DNA of 64,000 nucleotides from Bettongia penicillata ogilbyi (lineage: Eukaryota > Chordata > Mammalia > Diprotodontia > Potoroidae), in assembly GCA_023548195.1 (NCBI GenBank), contig JAJHZJ010000531.1:7613900-7677899 (forward strand), in the 5' to 3' direction. The notes below the pieces were generated by a model that had not been told where the DNA came from, ran no database searches, and saw only the letters and a program-made list of their open reading frames with translations. The position numbers and the translations under genes were made by a program. Of this stretch, positions 11,285 through 21,662 are shown one piece after another. Positions within the stretch are counted from its first letter, which is position 1, and each line of letters begins with the position of its first letter.

Positions 11285-11990
11285 AAAGCCTTCCTTGCAA
11301 CAGTCCAAGTGTGAAGTGATAGGAACTGCACCAGAGTGGTAGTGATGTCAGAAAAGAGAAGGGTACATATTAAAGAGATGCAGAGATGAAATCTATAGGT
11401 CTTGGCAATAGCTCAGATATGAGAAATGAGAGATAGTGAGGACACTTAAGTTGCAACCCTGAGGGACTGGGAGGTTTGTGTTGCTTTTTAAAGTAATAGG
11501 TAAGTCTGGAGTGTAGTTTAAAGGCAACTATAATGAGTTCAGCTTCGAACATGTTGAGTTTAAAATATCTACTGGCCATCCAATTTGAGATATTTGAAAG
11601 GCCACTGGAGATACAAAATTAGTCACCAAAGAGGTTGGGGAGGATAGGCAAATTTGAGAATCATAAGTATAGAGCTGGTCATTCAGTCCATGGGAGTTGA
11701 TAAGAGCACCATATAAAGTAATATAGAGAGAAGTAGGCCTAGGAAAGAATTCTAAGGGATATCTATGGTTAGAGGGCATGATCTGGAGGAGGGTCCAGCA
11801 AAGGAAGCTGAGAAGGACCAGTGAGATAGAGAACCAGGAGAGTGGTGTCCCAAAAACCTAGAGAGAAGAGAGTTTCAAGGAGAGGATCAATGGTGTCAAA
11901 GCTTCAAGAAGCTTGAGGACAAAAGACTGAGGAAAATCACTTTCATAGACATTGAAGTTTATTGTGAGTTGTGAGCAAAGAGCTTGGTAA
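11285..11990 (-). pseudogene. L2 fragment (antisense ORF2 3' region)
   Basis: Antisense L2 landmarks follow in order: CCTGAGGGACTGGGAGGT (11458), AACATGTTGAGTTTAAAATA (11549), ATCCAATTTGAGATATTTG, CATGGGAGTTGATAAGAGCA, then CCAGCAAAGGAAGCTGAGAA and ACCAGGAGAGTGGTGTCCC. These match the reverse complement of the L2 ORF2 C-terminal coding region. The minus-strand frames at 11370-11779 are remnants of it. Confidence 0.8.
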
Positions 11991-12039
11991 ATACTATTTA
12001 AATAGGAATGAAGACTATTTTATTTGAGTCTTACAGTAT

Positions 12040-12788
12040 CCTTGTTGGACAGGAATTATATACAGTATAATGTGGTAGCAAAAAATGCTAATTCAATTTT
12101 AGACAACAGTAAGAGAGAGACTAGGGCTGGAGATCATCTTGCTCTCCTCTGTACTGCACAAACAGACCACATTTTGAGGACTGTGCCTAGTTCTGGGCAT
12201 CATGTTTTAGGAAGGATGCTGATAAAGCAGAGTGTTCAGAGAAAGATAACTAGGGTTGCGGAAGGCCCAAAAGCAAGTAACATATGAGGGTTGATCCAAG
12301 GGACTGGCATTGTTTATCTGGAGAGGTAGGTACTTAACGGAAAAGATAGTTTCAAGCATTTGAAGGAATGCTGTGAGGAAAATGAATTAGATTATATGTT
12401 TTGCATGACTTCACTTGTAAAATCTGTATTTTATTGCTTGCCTTCTCAAGGGGCAGGGGAAAGTTAGGAGGGGGTGAATTTGGAACTCAAATTTGTAAAA
12501 AAAAAATTAGTATTAAAAAATTAATGTTACTGGGAAATATTTAATGAAATAAATAAAAATGTTTTTGAAAAAGAAAGGAAAATTAATTAGATTCATTTGA
12601 CTTGAATCCCATAGGAAGAACCTGAAGCAACTGGTGAAAGCTGAGAAAAGGCAGATTTAGACTTGATCCAAGAGAAAATGTCCTAACAATCTGAATTCTC
12701 TAAAACCAATAATGGCTGGTGTGGAGGATAAATAGTTTTCCCTTATTAGAGACCTTGAATCAAAAGATGCATTTCAACAGTTAAGAGT
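12040..12788 (+). pseudogene. L3/CR1 3' fragment, interrupted
   Basis: Plus-strand L3 phrases: AATGTGGTAGCAAAAAATGC, CTGGGCATCATGTTTTAGGA, GAGTGTTCAGAGAAAGATAA, then after a break AGGCAGATTTAGACTTGAT and ATGTCCTAACAATC. The break is an L1/HAL1 3'-end insertion at 12394-12576. HAL1 copy A then inserted at its downstream side at 12800, giving at least three layers of events. Confidence 0.75.
12394..12576 (+). mobile_element. short 5'-truncated L1/HAL1-type 3' end
   Basis: A 183-bp insertion flanked by GGAAAATGAATTAGATT (12377-12393) and GGAAAATTAATTAGATT (12577-12593), a 17-bp duplication with one mismatch. It contains TTGCCTTCTCAAGGGGC and AATTTGGAACTCAAATTTG, the same end seen in the HAL1 copies, and finishes A-rich. 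Whether its source was a full L1 or a HAL1 cannot be decided. Confidence 0.85.
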
Positions 12789-13481
12789 AAGAATAGGATA
12801 GGGAGTCAAGTTGGCAGAGCAGAAAGACACACATACACTCGCTCTTCCCCCACAGCCTATAAAATACTTATAAAGAAAGACTCTCAACAAATTCTAGAGC
12901 AGTAGAAGCCACAGAATGATGGAGTGAAAGAGACTTCCAGCCCAGGGTGACCTGGAAGGCTGACGGGAAAGGTCTGTTGCACCAGATGCGGGGTGGAGCA
13001 CAGCCTAGCCTTGGCCGAGAGGCACCAGGAGGAGTATGACTGGAACAGGCCTCTGGGACAGAATCCCCAGCATCAGTGGAGGTTCACAGATCCCTCAATC
13101 CACAGGCACCAAAGGCAGCTTCAAAGGTCAGTGAGAGGGCTTTTCCAACTTGGCAAGAAGGGAGCAGGGTCCTCCCCTAGCCCTGGCCCTAAGCAGTGTC
13201 AGAGGCAGCAGCCAGCTTCCATTGTTGGAGCACTCAGCTTAAAGCCCCTCAGGGAAATGAGCAGCTGATCTGAACCTCAGCCCTGACTGGTGGCCTTGCC
13301 CTGTCCCTGCAAAGCCCCTGGGGGAAGTGAATAGCTGATCAGAATCACAGCCTTGAGCCCGGCCAGGGGTTAACCTCTCTCCCTTGATTGTGCCACCTTG
13401 AAGAAACTGAGAAGTTACAGGTCCCTAGAGTATACCCTACTCTTGACAAAGGACTCAAAATTCAAGTAACTGGTTGGGAAA

Positions 13482-14585
13482 ATGCCCCAAAAAGGGGAAA
13501 AAAAATAAGACCATAGAAGGTTACTTTCTTGGTGAACAGGTATTCTCTCCCATTCTTTTGGATGAGAAAGAACAATGTGTACCATCAGGGGAAGACATAA
13601 AAGTCAAAGCTTCTACATCCCAAACCTCCAAAATAAATATGCAATGGTCTCAGGCCATGGAAGAGCTCAAAAAAAAAAAAAAAAGGATTTTGAAAATCAA
13701 GTAAGAGAGGTACAGGAAAAATTGGGAAGAGGAATGAGAGTGATGCAAGAAAATCATGAAAAGCAGGTCAACACCTTGCTAAAGGAGACCCAAAAAAAAT
13801 GCTGAAGAAAATAATACCTTTAAAAATAGGTTAACTCAATTAGAAAAAGAGGTTCAAAAAGCCAATGAGGAGAAGAATGCTTTCAAAAGCAGAATTAGCC
13901 AAATGGAAAAGGAGGTTCAAAAGCTCACTAAAGAAAACAGTTCTTTAAAAATTAGAATGGAACAAATGGAAGCTAATGACTTTATGAGAAATCAAGAAAT
14001 TACAAAACAAAACCAAAAGACTGAAAAAATGGAAAATAATGTGAAATATCTCATTGGAAAAACAACTGACTTGGAAAATAGATCTAGGAGAGACAATTTA
14101 CAAATTGTGGGACTACCTGAAAGCCATGATCAAAAAAAGAGCTTAGACATCAACTTCCATGAAATTATCAAGGAAAACTACCCTGATATTCTAGAACCAG
14201 AGGGCAAAATAAATATTGAAAGAATCTACTAATCACTTCCTGAGAGACAAAAATAGAAACTCCTAGGATAATTGTAGTCAAATTCCAGAGTTCCTTGGTC
14301 AAGGAGAAAACATTGCAAGCAGCCAGAAAGAAACAATTGGAGTATTGTGAAAATAAAATCAGGATAACACAAGATCTAGCAGCTTCTACATTAAGGGATC
14401 TAAGGGCTTGGAATATGATATTCCAGAAGTCAAAGGAACTAGGATTAAAACCAAGAATCACCTACCCAGCAAAACTGAGTATAATACTTCAGGGGAAAAA
14501 ATGGTCACTCAATGAAATAGAGGACTTTCAAGCATTCTTGATGAAAAGACCAGAGCTGAAAAGAAAATTTGACTTTCAAACATAA
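13482..14585 (+). pseudogene. L1-type ORF1, decayed (HAL1 copy A)
   Basis: Start codon ATG at 13482, where the first codons give MPQKGK and then run into a stop in a shifted frame; a second frame carries GKKNKTIEGYF. The coiled-coil part continues at 13903-14232 (ends at a TAG/TAA-type break near 14230), and the C-terminal domain (ITYPAKLSI motif) at 14295-14585. A 16-A run at about 13669-13684 is one likely frameshift site. Homologous to the intact ORF1 at 30184-31290; non-functional. Confidence 0.88.
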
Positions 14586-14732
14586 GAATCAAGAGAAGCA
14601 TGAAAAGGTAAACAGGAAAGAGAAATCACAAAGGACTTACTAAAGTTGAACTGTTTATATTCCTACATGGAAAGATAGTATTTGTAACTCTTGAAACTTT
14701 TCTCAGTATCTGGGTAGTTGGAGAGATTATAC

Positions 14733-14786
14733 ACACATACACGCATTTTATGTATACATATGTATATACATATATATTTATATATC

Positions 14787-14858
<72 letters not shown>

Positions 14859-14860
14859 AG
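14733..14860. repeat. (TA)n-(GA)n microsatellite inside HAL1 A
   Basis: TATA and TATG units pass into a long (TA)n and then (GA)n tract. It lies just 3' of ORF1, the same position where all four other HAL1 copies carry a different simple repeat. Confidence 0.92.
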
Positions 14861-15699
14861 ACAGAGACAGAGCACAGGGTGAGTTGAATAGGAAGGTATC
14901 ATATCTAAAAAAACAAAATTAAGGGGTGAGAGAGGAATATATTGGGAGGAGAAATGGAATGGGGCAAATTATCTCTCATAGAAGAGGCAAGAAAAACTTT
15001 TCCAATGGAGGGGAAAAGGGGGAAGGTGAGAGGGAAAAAGTGAAGCTTATTCTCATCACATTTGGCTCAATGAAGGAATAACAGACACACTCAATTTGGT
15101 ATGAAAAATCTATCTTACACTACAGGAAAGTAGGAGAGAAGAGGATAAGCAGGAGGATAAGCAGGGTGGGGGTTGATGGAAGGGAGGGAAAATGGGAGGA
15201 GGGAGCAATTAGAAGTCAACACTCTTGGGGAGGGACAAGGTCAAAAGAGAGAATATGGGGGGCAGGATAAGATAGAGAGAAATATAATTAGTCTTACATA
15301 ACATGACTATTATGGAAGACATTTGCAAAAGTACACATATATAGCCTATATTGAATTGCTGGCCTTCTCAGTGGAGATGGGTGGGGAAGGAGGAAGAAAG
15401 AGAAGTTTGAACTCAAAGTTTTAGGAACAGATGTTGAGAACTGTTTTTGCATACAACTGGGAAATAAGAAATACAGGTAATGGGGTATAGAAATTTATTG
15501 CCCTACAGGACAAGAGAGAAGATGAGGAAAAGGGAAGGGAGTGGTGTTAGAAGGAAGGACAGGTTGGAGGAAGGGGTAATCAGAATGCTCAGCGTTTTGG
15601 GTTGGGGGAGGGGAGAGATGGGGAGAAAATTTGGAACTCAAAATTTTGTGGAAATGAATGTTGAAAACTTAAATAAATAAAAAGAAAAGAACAGTATAA

Positions 15700-15965
15700 A
15701 GTTCAGAAGGAAGAAGAGACAGGATAGTTTTCAAAGTAATGTGTGGAATTTGTTATTTAAAAAGCAAAATGTATGAAATGAAGATTCACAGTTTTATGTA
15801 CAATCCTCTTTTGTGTTCTGCTGGGTACATGGACATGCCTGTTCTGTTGTTATTGTTTTTAGTTTTTTAGTTCAAAATTTTAGAAATAAAAGCAATTTTT
15901 AAGAAAACTGTTTGTATACAAAAAAAGAGCAAGAACTATAGGAACCAAATCCTTTGCTGCTGTTA
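15700..15965. other. unassigned, possibly repeat
   Basis: Sequence between HAL1 A and the next L1. It includes AGTAATGTGTGGAATTTG and TTATGTACAATCCTC, which may belong to an old retroelement 3' end, but I cannot name it. Confidence 0.3.
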
Positions 15966-16864
15966 CTTTTTTCCCAATTTTTAAACATTTTTATTTACAG
16001 TTTTGAATACTATCCTTTCCTCCCCCACCCCTCCCTGAGATGGTAAGCAATCAGATATAGATTATACACATGTGATTATGTAAAACATTTCTATATTAAT
16101 CATTTTGTACAAGAATTGAATAAAAGAAAAAAATTAAAAATAGCATGTTTCGGTATGTATTCAATTAATTCTTTCTCTGGGGGCTGACAGTATGCTTCAT
16201 CATTAGTCCTTTGGGATTGCCTTGGATCATTGTGTGGATGAGAAGAACTAAGTCATTCACAGTTCTTCATTGAACAATATTGCTGTTACTACGTACAATG
16301 TTCTGCTGGCTAAGTTTACTTCACCGTGCGTCAGTTCATGTAAGTCTTTCCAGGTTTTCTGAAATCATCCTGTTTGTCATTTGTTATAGACAATTAATAT
16401 TCCATTACAATCGTATACCACAGCTTGTTCTGCCATTCCCCAATTGATGGATGTTCCCTTGATTCCCAATTCTTTGCCATCAAAAAATAGCTGCTATAAT
16501 TTTTTTTTTTTTAACAAAGAGGTCCTTTTCCCTTTTTTGGATGTCTTTGGGATATAAGTCCTAGCAGTGGAATTGCTGGATCAAAGGGTATGCACACATT
16601 TATAGCCCTTTGGGCATAGTTCCAGAATGATTGGATCAGTTCACAACTCCACCAACAGTGCATTAGTATCCCAGTTTTCTCATATCCCCTCCAATGTCCA
16701 ATATTTTCCTTTTTTGTCGTATCAGCCACTCTGATAGGTGCGAAGGGGTACCCCAGAGTCATTTTAATTTGCATTTCTCTGGTTGATAGTGATTAAGATC
16801 ATTTTTTCATGACTCTAGATAGCTTTGATTTCTTTGTCTGAATACTACCTGTTCATATACTTTG
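15966..16864 (-). mobile_element. 5'-truncated L1 (ORF2 C-terminus and 3' UTR)
   Basis: Minus-strand translation at 16511-16774 begins MQIKMTLGYPFAPIRVADTT and continues with a GILMHCWWSCELIQSFW segment and IPFDPAIPLLGL, the conserved L1 ORF2 C-terminus. The plus-left side has T-rich stretches equivalent to the poly(A) end. The 5' break lies near 16864. Convincing target duplications were not found. Confidence 0.85.
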
Positions 16865-18164
16865 TGGTCACCTTTTTTAAAAGGGTGACCAGCTAGAAGA
16901 AAAATTAGGAGGTAGCAGGAGAGTGATAAATAACTGCCTGTAAGTTTCACTAGCCTAACACAGGAAGTAGAAATTTCATGTATTTAGAAGGGTCAATGTG
17001 ACAATTTTCTTTTGCCTGGGCATTAAAATGAAATCTTTTAGCACAGTTCTAGGCTATTTGAGTCTCAGAATAAATTTCTAAAAGGGGATCTGTTGTGTGT
17101 CTCATATCCTCCAATAGTCTCATCCAGAGTGACTTTATTCTCACATATCTTGTGTTTCAATTCCCTGCTGAGACCTATGATGGCTTTCATCACAGGAAGG
17201 GAAGTATCTATTGTTTCCTGAACAGGACAGACTGCTGGAGCATTTGGTCACTTGGGAGAATATAGGGGACTGCAGAGTTCCCTGCTACTGAGTCATGCAC
17301 ATGACATAACTAAGGGGTTGGGATATATGCTCCTAGCCAGAGTGATCAAATTGCTGAGAGACTGAATTTGAGTGTCTTAAGAAAAAAAAAAAGGAATGTT
17401 GCAGAAACAAAGAGAATCAAAGGAGGGACCTCAGCAAGGGGTGGATGGAATGATAATGCACAATGGAAAACATAATTATTTGACTTTTATTTCAGAGGGA
17501 TGACCTTTGTATCGGAAAACACAAAACAAAAATTTGTTTGAATCTTCCTTGTATGGAGAAAATGAAGAGGCTGAACTAGTTAATGGTGTAGGTGTATTCA
17601 AAGAAATGAGAGTCAAGAAAGCTGGGCTGAGATAATGGTCATAGTGATTCCTTTGGACAAAAGGAAGCTCCCCCCATTTTGGCGTAGGTGGGGAAAGGTG
17701 GGTATGTCCTGCCTGAAGTGTGCTAGGCAAAGAGCATGAACTTCATGAATTAATATATCAGCCAGCTTTGTTTAAAAGCTGCCTTTATCTCTCCAAGACT
17801 GGACAATGGATAATTTGTCACTTAGTCCTCATCAATTCCTATATTGGCTTCTCAAGTCCAAAGGATGTGACAAAGCATGGTATGTATCATACAGGCCCTA
17901 AACCTATTTTAAAGGGGAAGTCATTTTGTAAGACAAAGTTAATGGTTGGGAGAGCTAAACAGACAGATTTCTCACTATGCCCTCTGGGCACAAGGACTAC
18001 AGAAAGGTTTTGTTGTAGTTTTGTTACTTTATAGTGCTGGGAGAAAAGATCAAAGAAGTGACGGTGCTTCGGGTGGACTGGGCAATCACTGACAATAAAG
18101 AGAGGAGAGCACTTCAAATTCTCAGTTTTCTCTGAGAATGATCTTTACATTGGAAATGACACGA
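16865..18164. other. unassigned intergenic sequence
   Basis: No recognisable exon or well-supported repeat. It starts with a 25-bp palindrome (arms GGTCACC at 16866 and GGGTGACC at 16883). The frames at 17476-17730, 17720-18034 and 17887-18117 resemble no family I know. Confidence 0.35.
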
Positions 18165-19715
18165 AACAAATGACTAATAGGGGTTGATACGCAAGGAGCT
18201 AGTAAGGCAACACCTACATGCCCTTGACAAATTCAAGTCATATGGCTCACATGAACTATATCACTGGGGCTTGGAAGGAACTGGCAGATACCACAATCAG
18301 ATATCACCACTGTCAGTTATATCTGAAAGGTCATGGAAAATGGAAGAGGCACCACAAGGCAGGAAGAGGACAAATAATGTCTCAATTTACTTTAAAAAAA
18401 GGAAATAGAACAGTACACAAATTGTAGCACAATGAGCTTGACTTGGGTTCCTCATTAAATGCTGGGAGAGATCATTAAAGAGATGATTGGCAAACATGTA
18501 GAAAAGAAGTGGAGATTACAAAATGCTGGCATGGCTTCAAATACAGATCATGACAGATTAGTTTCATTTCCACTTTTCAGATTACTAAACAAGTGAGGAG
18601 AATTCCAGGAATAGAGTTCACCTAGACTTTGGTGAAGCTTTTCATCAACTATCTCATAATATTCTGGTGGGGAAATGGGACAGATGTGGTCTGGATGGTC
18701 ATAGAATCAGATTTGGAACTGGTTGCATGAGACAGAGTAGTTGTTAATAGGTTGACATCAACATGGCAGGTAGTCAACAGTGGAGCATCCAAGGGATTTG
18801 TGCTTGGCTCCCTTTAACATTTTAAATAATGATCTAGATAACTAATATACGGATACTATGTTCATCAAATTTGCAGATGACATAAACCTAGGAGGGATAA
18901 CTAACACACTGGATGACAAAGTCAGGATCCAAATGGATCTCAACAGGTTACAGCAAAGGGATGACTGTAATAAGGTAAAATTCAATAGGGATAAATGTAA
19001 AATCTTGTACTTATGTATAAAAAAATCAACTTCATAAGATGAAGGAAGCATGGGTAGACAGTTGTTCTGAAAGTTTTCTGAGATCTGAGAGTTTTAGTTC
19101 AATGAGAATCAGCCATGTGACACAGCAGTCAAAAATACTAATACAATCTTGGACTGCATTAAGAGAGAAACTGTGTCCAGGAACAGGCAGGCAATAGCCC
19201 TGCTGCTCCCTATCCTCATCGGACTTCATCTTAAGTACTTTGTTCAGTTCAAGATGCTGACAAACTGGAGAGTGTCTAGAGGAAGGCAACCAGGATGGTG
19301 AAAGGTCTTAAGTTCATGACATATGAGGAGAAGGTGGAAAACCTAAGTATGTCTAGCCTGAAAAAAAAAATGGATCTGGGGCATGATCTTTAAGTACCTG
19401 GAGGCCTTTCATGTGGAAACAGGATTAGACTTTTTCTTTTAGGCCTCAGAGAGCAGAACCAGAAGTAAAGGGTAGAGACTGTAAAGAGGTATATTTAGGG
19501 CTTGATATCAGGGAAAACCTCCTAACAATTCAAGGGGTCCAAAAATGGAATGGGTTGCCTCAAGAGGTGGTGGATCTTCTCCTTGGAAATCTTCAAGCAG
19601 GAACTGAAGAATGACTGGCTGGATATATTTTAGTAGAGAATCTTCTTTTCACATAGGATTTGTGGACTAGATGGCTGCTGAGTCCCGTCCCACTCTCAAA
19701 TTCTGTGAATCAAAT
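18165..19715 (+). pseudogene. L3/CR1-clade LINE, RT domain relic to 3' end
   Basis: Plus-strand relic of a CR1/L3 reverse transcriptase. Palm motif A is readable at 18622-18657 as LDFGEAFHQLSH, and motif C at 18870-18881 as FADD, followed by a LGG and a basic stretch. The 3' part carries L3 phrases such as AGGCAACCAGGATGGTGAAA (19283), AAACCTCCTAACAATTCAAG and ATGGAATGGGTTGCCTCAAG, then CCCACTCTCAAATTCTGTGA at the end. Numerous stops and frameshifts; inactive. The upstream limit is approximate. Confidence 0.85.
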
Positions 19716-20226
19716 CTAAGAGAATGTTCTAGTCGTAGAGAAAAGGTAGAAGGTCGAATGTATAGCTATAAGAGTAAGAACAGAGGAAGAAAATGGGAAT
19801 ATGCCTCAGGCCCCTAATTGCAAAAAAAGTAACAAGTTATCTCAAAATCCGTAATTTTTGCTTACTTGTTTCTTAAAGAACTTCAAAAAATAAATCTATT
19901 TCTTGCTTTTGAAGGGAAACTAAGACTTTTTCTTTTGGACTCTCGTGATGGGTCCCTATAGTGTAGTATCCTGGGTATAAGCCCCAAACCTACCCTAAAG
20001 CTTCAACACTGCACCTGGGGTAGACCTTACCCATAGGGCCCATCTCAATTTCAAAGAATGATCCAGCTCATCTGACCAGTTGGTCAATAGACACTAGCAC
20101 AGCAAGCAGAAGTCACGACAACAGATGAACCCTCTGAAGGAGAGAGTCTTAGAGAGAAAAAAGATCAAAGGTCTAAAGGCCAAACTTCTCTATTTTCTAA
20201 GTAAAATAGTTCTAATCCCTTCAGAC
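19716..20226. other. unassigned intergenic sequence
   Basis: Nothing gene-like or repeat-like that I can name. Confidence 0.35.
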
Positions 20227-20428
20227 CAGGAGTTTGTAACCTTTTTTTGTGTGTCATGGTCCTTTCAGGAAGACTCTTTTGGAAGGCGATGCCTATGGAA
20301 CTCTTTTCAGAATAATATTTGAAGATGCGTAAAGTACACAGAATTACAAAGGAAATCTATTATACAGAAAGACAATTATATTTAAAAAGTGTAAAATGAA
20401 GCTCAGACCTCAGATCCCTGCTATACTT
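20227..20428. mobile_element. hAT-like non-autonomous element, tentative
   Basis: Begins with CAGGAGTTTGTAACC and a T run (CAGGGGTTCTTAACC in typical form), continuing with GGTCCTTTCAGGAAGACTC and TTACAAAGGAAATC. The right boundary (near TCAGATCCCTG) is only weakly inverted relative to the left. Related ends occur at 46448-46630 and 48059-49831. Confidence 0.45.
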
Positions 20429-20496
20429 GTGCTCTGGACATTTCTTTTACTCATAGTTTTTAGCTCCTTAATCATCTTTAAGGTTCTATCCTAGAC

Positions 20497-20702
20497 CAAT
20501 GGTGTCAAACTCAGAAAAAATGGTCCAGATTCAGTGCAGGTTGCCTATGGACTTAGGTTTTAAAACAATGTTATTTACATTTTATTGTATTCTCATGTAC
20601 TTTGTTAAATATTTCTCAATTACATTTTAATCTGGTTCAGACTGCCTTGGGGATGTTACAGGCAGTGGCTGGCAGGGTGCAGCTGCATGCTTGACATCTC
20701 TG
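20497..20702. mobile_element. short hAT-like non-autonomous DNA element, copy 2
   Basis: 206 bp with inverted ends CAATGGTGTCAAAC and GCTTGACATCTCTG (reverse complement CAGAGATGTCAAGC). The flanking octamers TCCTAGAC (20489-20496) and TTCTAGAC (20703-20710) differ at one base, a typical 8-bp hAT target duplication. Internal blocks AACAATGTTATTTACATTTT and CAATTACATTTTAATCTGG lack coding potential. Same family as 2844-3020. Confidence 0.85.
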
Positions 20703-20710
20703 TTCTAGAC

Positions 20711-21254
20711 CATCTGAAAGTTTTCTACATTCCTATCAAAGCAGAGGAACTGGAAGACAAATTCTCAAGAGAAAATATTGAGAAAGTATCCAGTCCCAAG
20801 AACAATTAAAACTTTTTGGTTCCTACATCATCCATCTAAATATTATATAAAATGCAATGACTTAAAACAATGGAAATGAAAAGATAATTAAAGGAAAGCC
20901 AAGCTCTGAGCAATTGTAAACCAGTAATATTTCAGGAGAAGAGAAGAGGAAACATGTCTTCCTCATCTTGGTGGAGATGGGAGCCCACGGAAGCAGAATA
21001 TCTGATAAATTGTCAGCTGTGGTCATTGTGTGTCCACTGTGTTTGCTTACCAGGTTTTCTTTGTTAAAATAAAGGTATCAATTGGGGAAATGGGGAAGGC
21101 GAGACAATATGCAAAAATGATTGCTATAAAACAAAAGGTATTACTAACACTTATTTTTAATTATGTAGAGAACGTTATGATGTTATATAAGAAAGCTAGA
21201 ATGTACTGGGGGACAAAAATTCAAAGAAATGCTTGGGTTTAACCAACTACTGAA
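20711..21254. other. intergenic sequence just 3' of INO80C
   Basis: No gene or named repeat. The 70-codon plus frame at 21030-21242 has no known motif and lies beyond the INO80C 3' end. Confidence 0.35.
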
Positions 21255-21530
21255 ATAAATAAAAAGTGATGTTTTATTACATTTGCCTTGTCAAATGCTT
21301 GGGGTAAACCCAAAATGTGCTAGTATTTAATTTAGCTGAAAATGTCAAACTTCTAAAAAAGCAAATAAAGAAAAATCTTAAATTATATTAAAAACCAAAC
21401 ATTCTTTCCAAGGCACAATACTGGCATTTTCAGATTGACAACAATATGAATGTTTCCTGGAAACAAAATCTTGAGTCCAAAGTCTGCCTTTGAAAATGTT
21501 CCCTGCTTCCTCTCAGAAATTTCACCAGCC
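21255..21530 (-). other. INO80C: INO80C 3' UTR, tentative
   Basis: Minus-strand sequence after the stop codon up to a poly(A) signal about 255 bases downstream. The length assumes the signal at 21273-21278 is used; more distal signals could make longer forms. Confidence 0.6.
21273..21278 (-). terminator. INO80C: AATAAA polyadenylation signal of INO80C
   Basis: TTTATT on the plus strand reads AATAAA on the minus strand, and cleavage would be expected 10-30 bases beyond. It is the first canonical hexamer seen after the stop codon. Confidence 0.6.
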
Positions 21531-21662
21531 TTAGGGAACTATGCTTGTGGCCTTTCTCAATGCCAGGTAGCCTGTAACTACATCTGAAGGTAGCATCCGA
21601 ATGTAAGCAAATTCTTCAATTGTGCTGAATCTTAACTTGCTCTGTGGATCTGTATAGTTTGC
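21531..21662 (-). CDS. INO80C: INO80C exon 5, C-terminus of the protein
   Basis: 43 codons plus TAA at 21531-21533. The acceptor is TTTCTTTTCTAG at about 21663-21674, and the exon starts in phase 0 with GCA. Translation starts ANYTDPQSKLRFSTIEEF and ends in LRKATSIVP, the invariant INO80C C-terminus and the end of the YL1-C domain. From memory of mammalian INO80C, this copy reads EEFAYIRM where others have EEFSYIRR, so two positions differ. Confidence 0.97.
   Translation of the reverse strand, partial: ANYTDPQSKLRFSTIEEFAYIRMLPSDVVTGYLALRKATSIVP

Larger units (their letters stand above)
12801..15686 (+). mobile_element. HAL1-type half-L1, copy A
   Basis: Full-length element of about 2.9 kb: 5' UTR (12801-13481) starting GGGAGTCAAGTTGGCAGAG, a decayed ORF1 (13482-14585), and a purine-rich 3' UTR ending at an A-rich tail near 15680. 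ORF2 is absent; about 1.1 kb of non-coding DNA follows ORF1. Flanks AAGAATAGGATA (12789-12800) and AAGAACAGTATA (15687-15698) match 10 of 12 and are probably the target duplication. The YY1-like CAAGATGGC near the start has changed to CAAGTTGGC. It has several frame breaks and must have relied on L1 ORF2p in trans. Confidence 0.88.

Noticed and set aside
12801..15686. HAL1 A as a full L1 with decayed ORF2
   Set aside because: No endonuclease or reverse transcriptase motif in any frame after ORF1, and the distance to the A-rich end is about 1.1 kb, far too short.
21030..21242. 70-codon plus frame next to INO80C as a convergent gene
   Set aside because: No conserved motif and AT-rich; no support beyond the frame itself.
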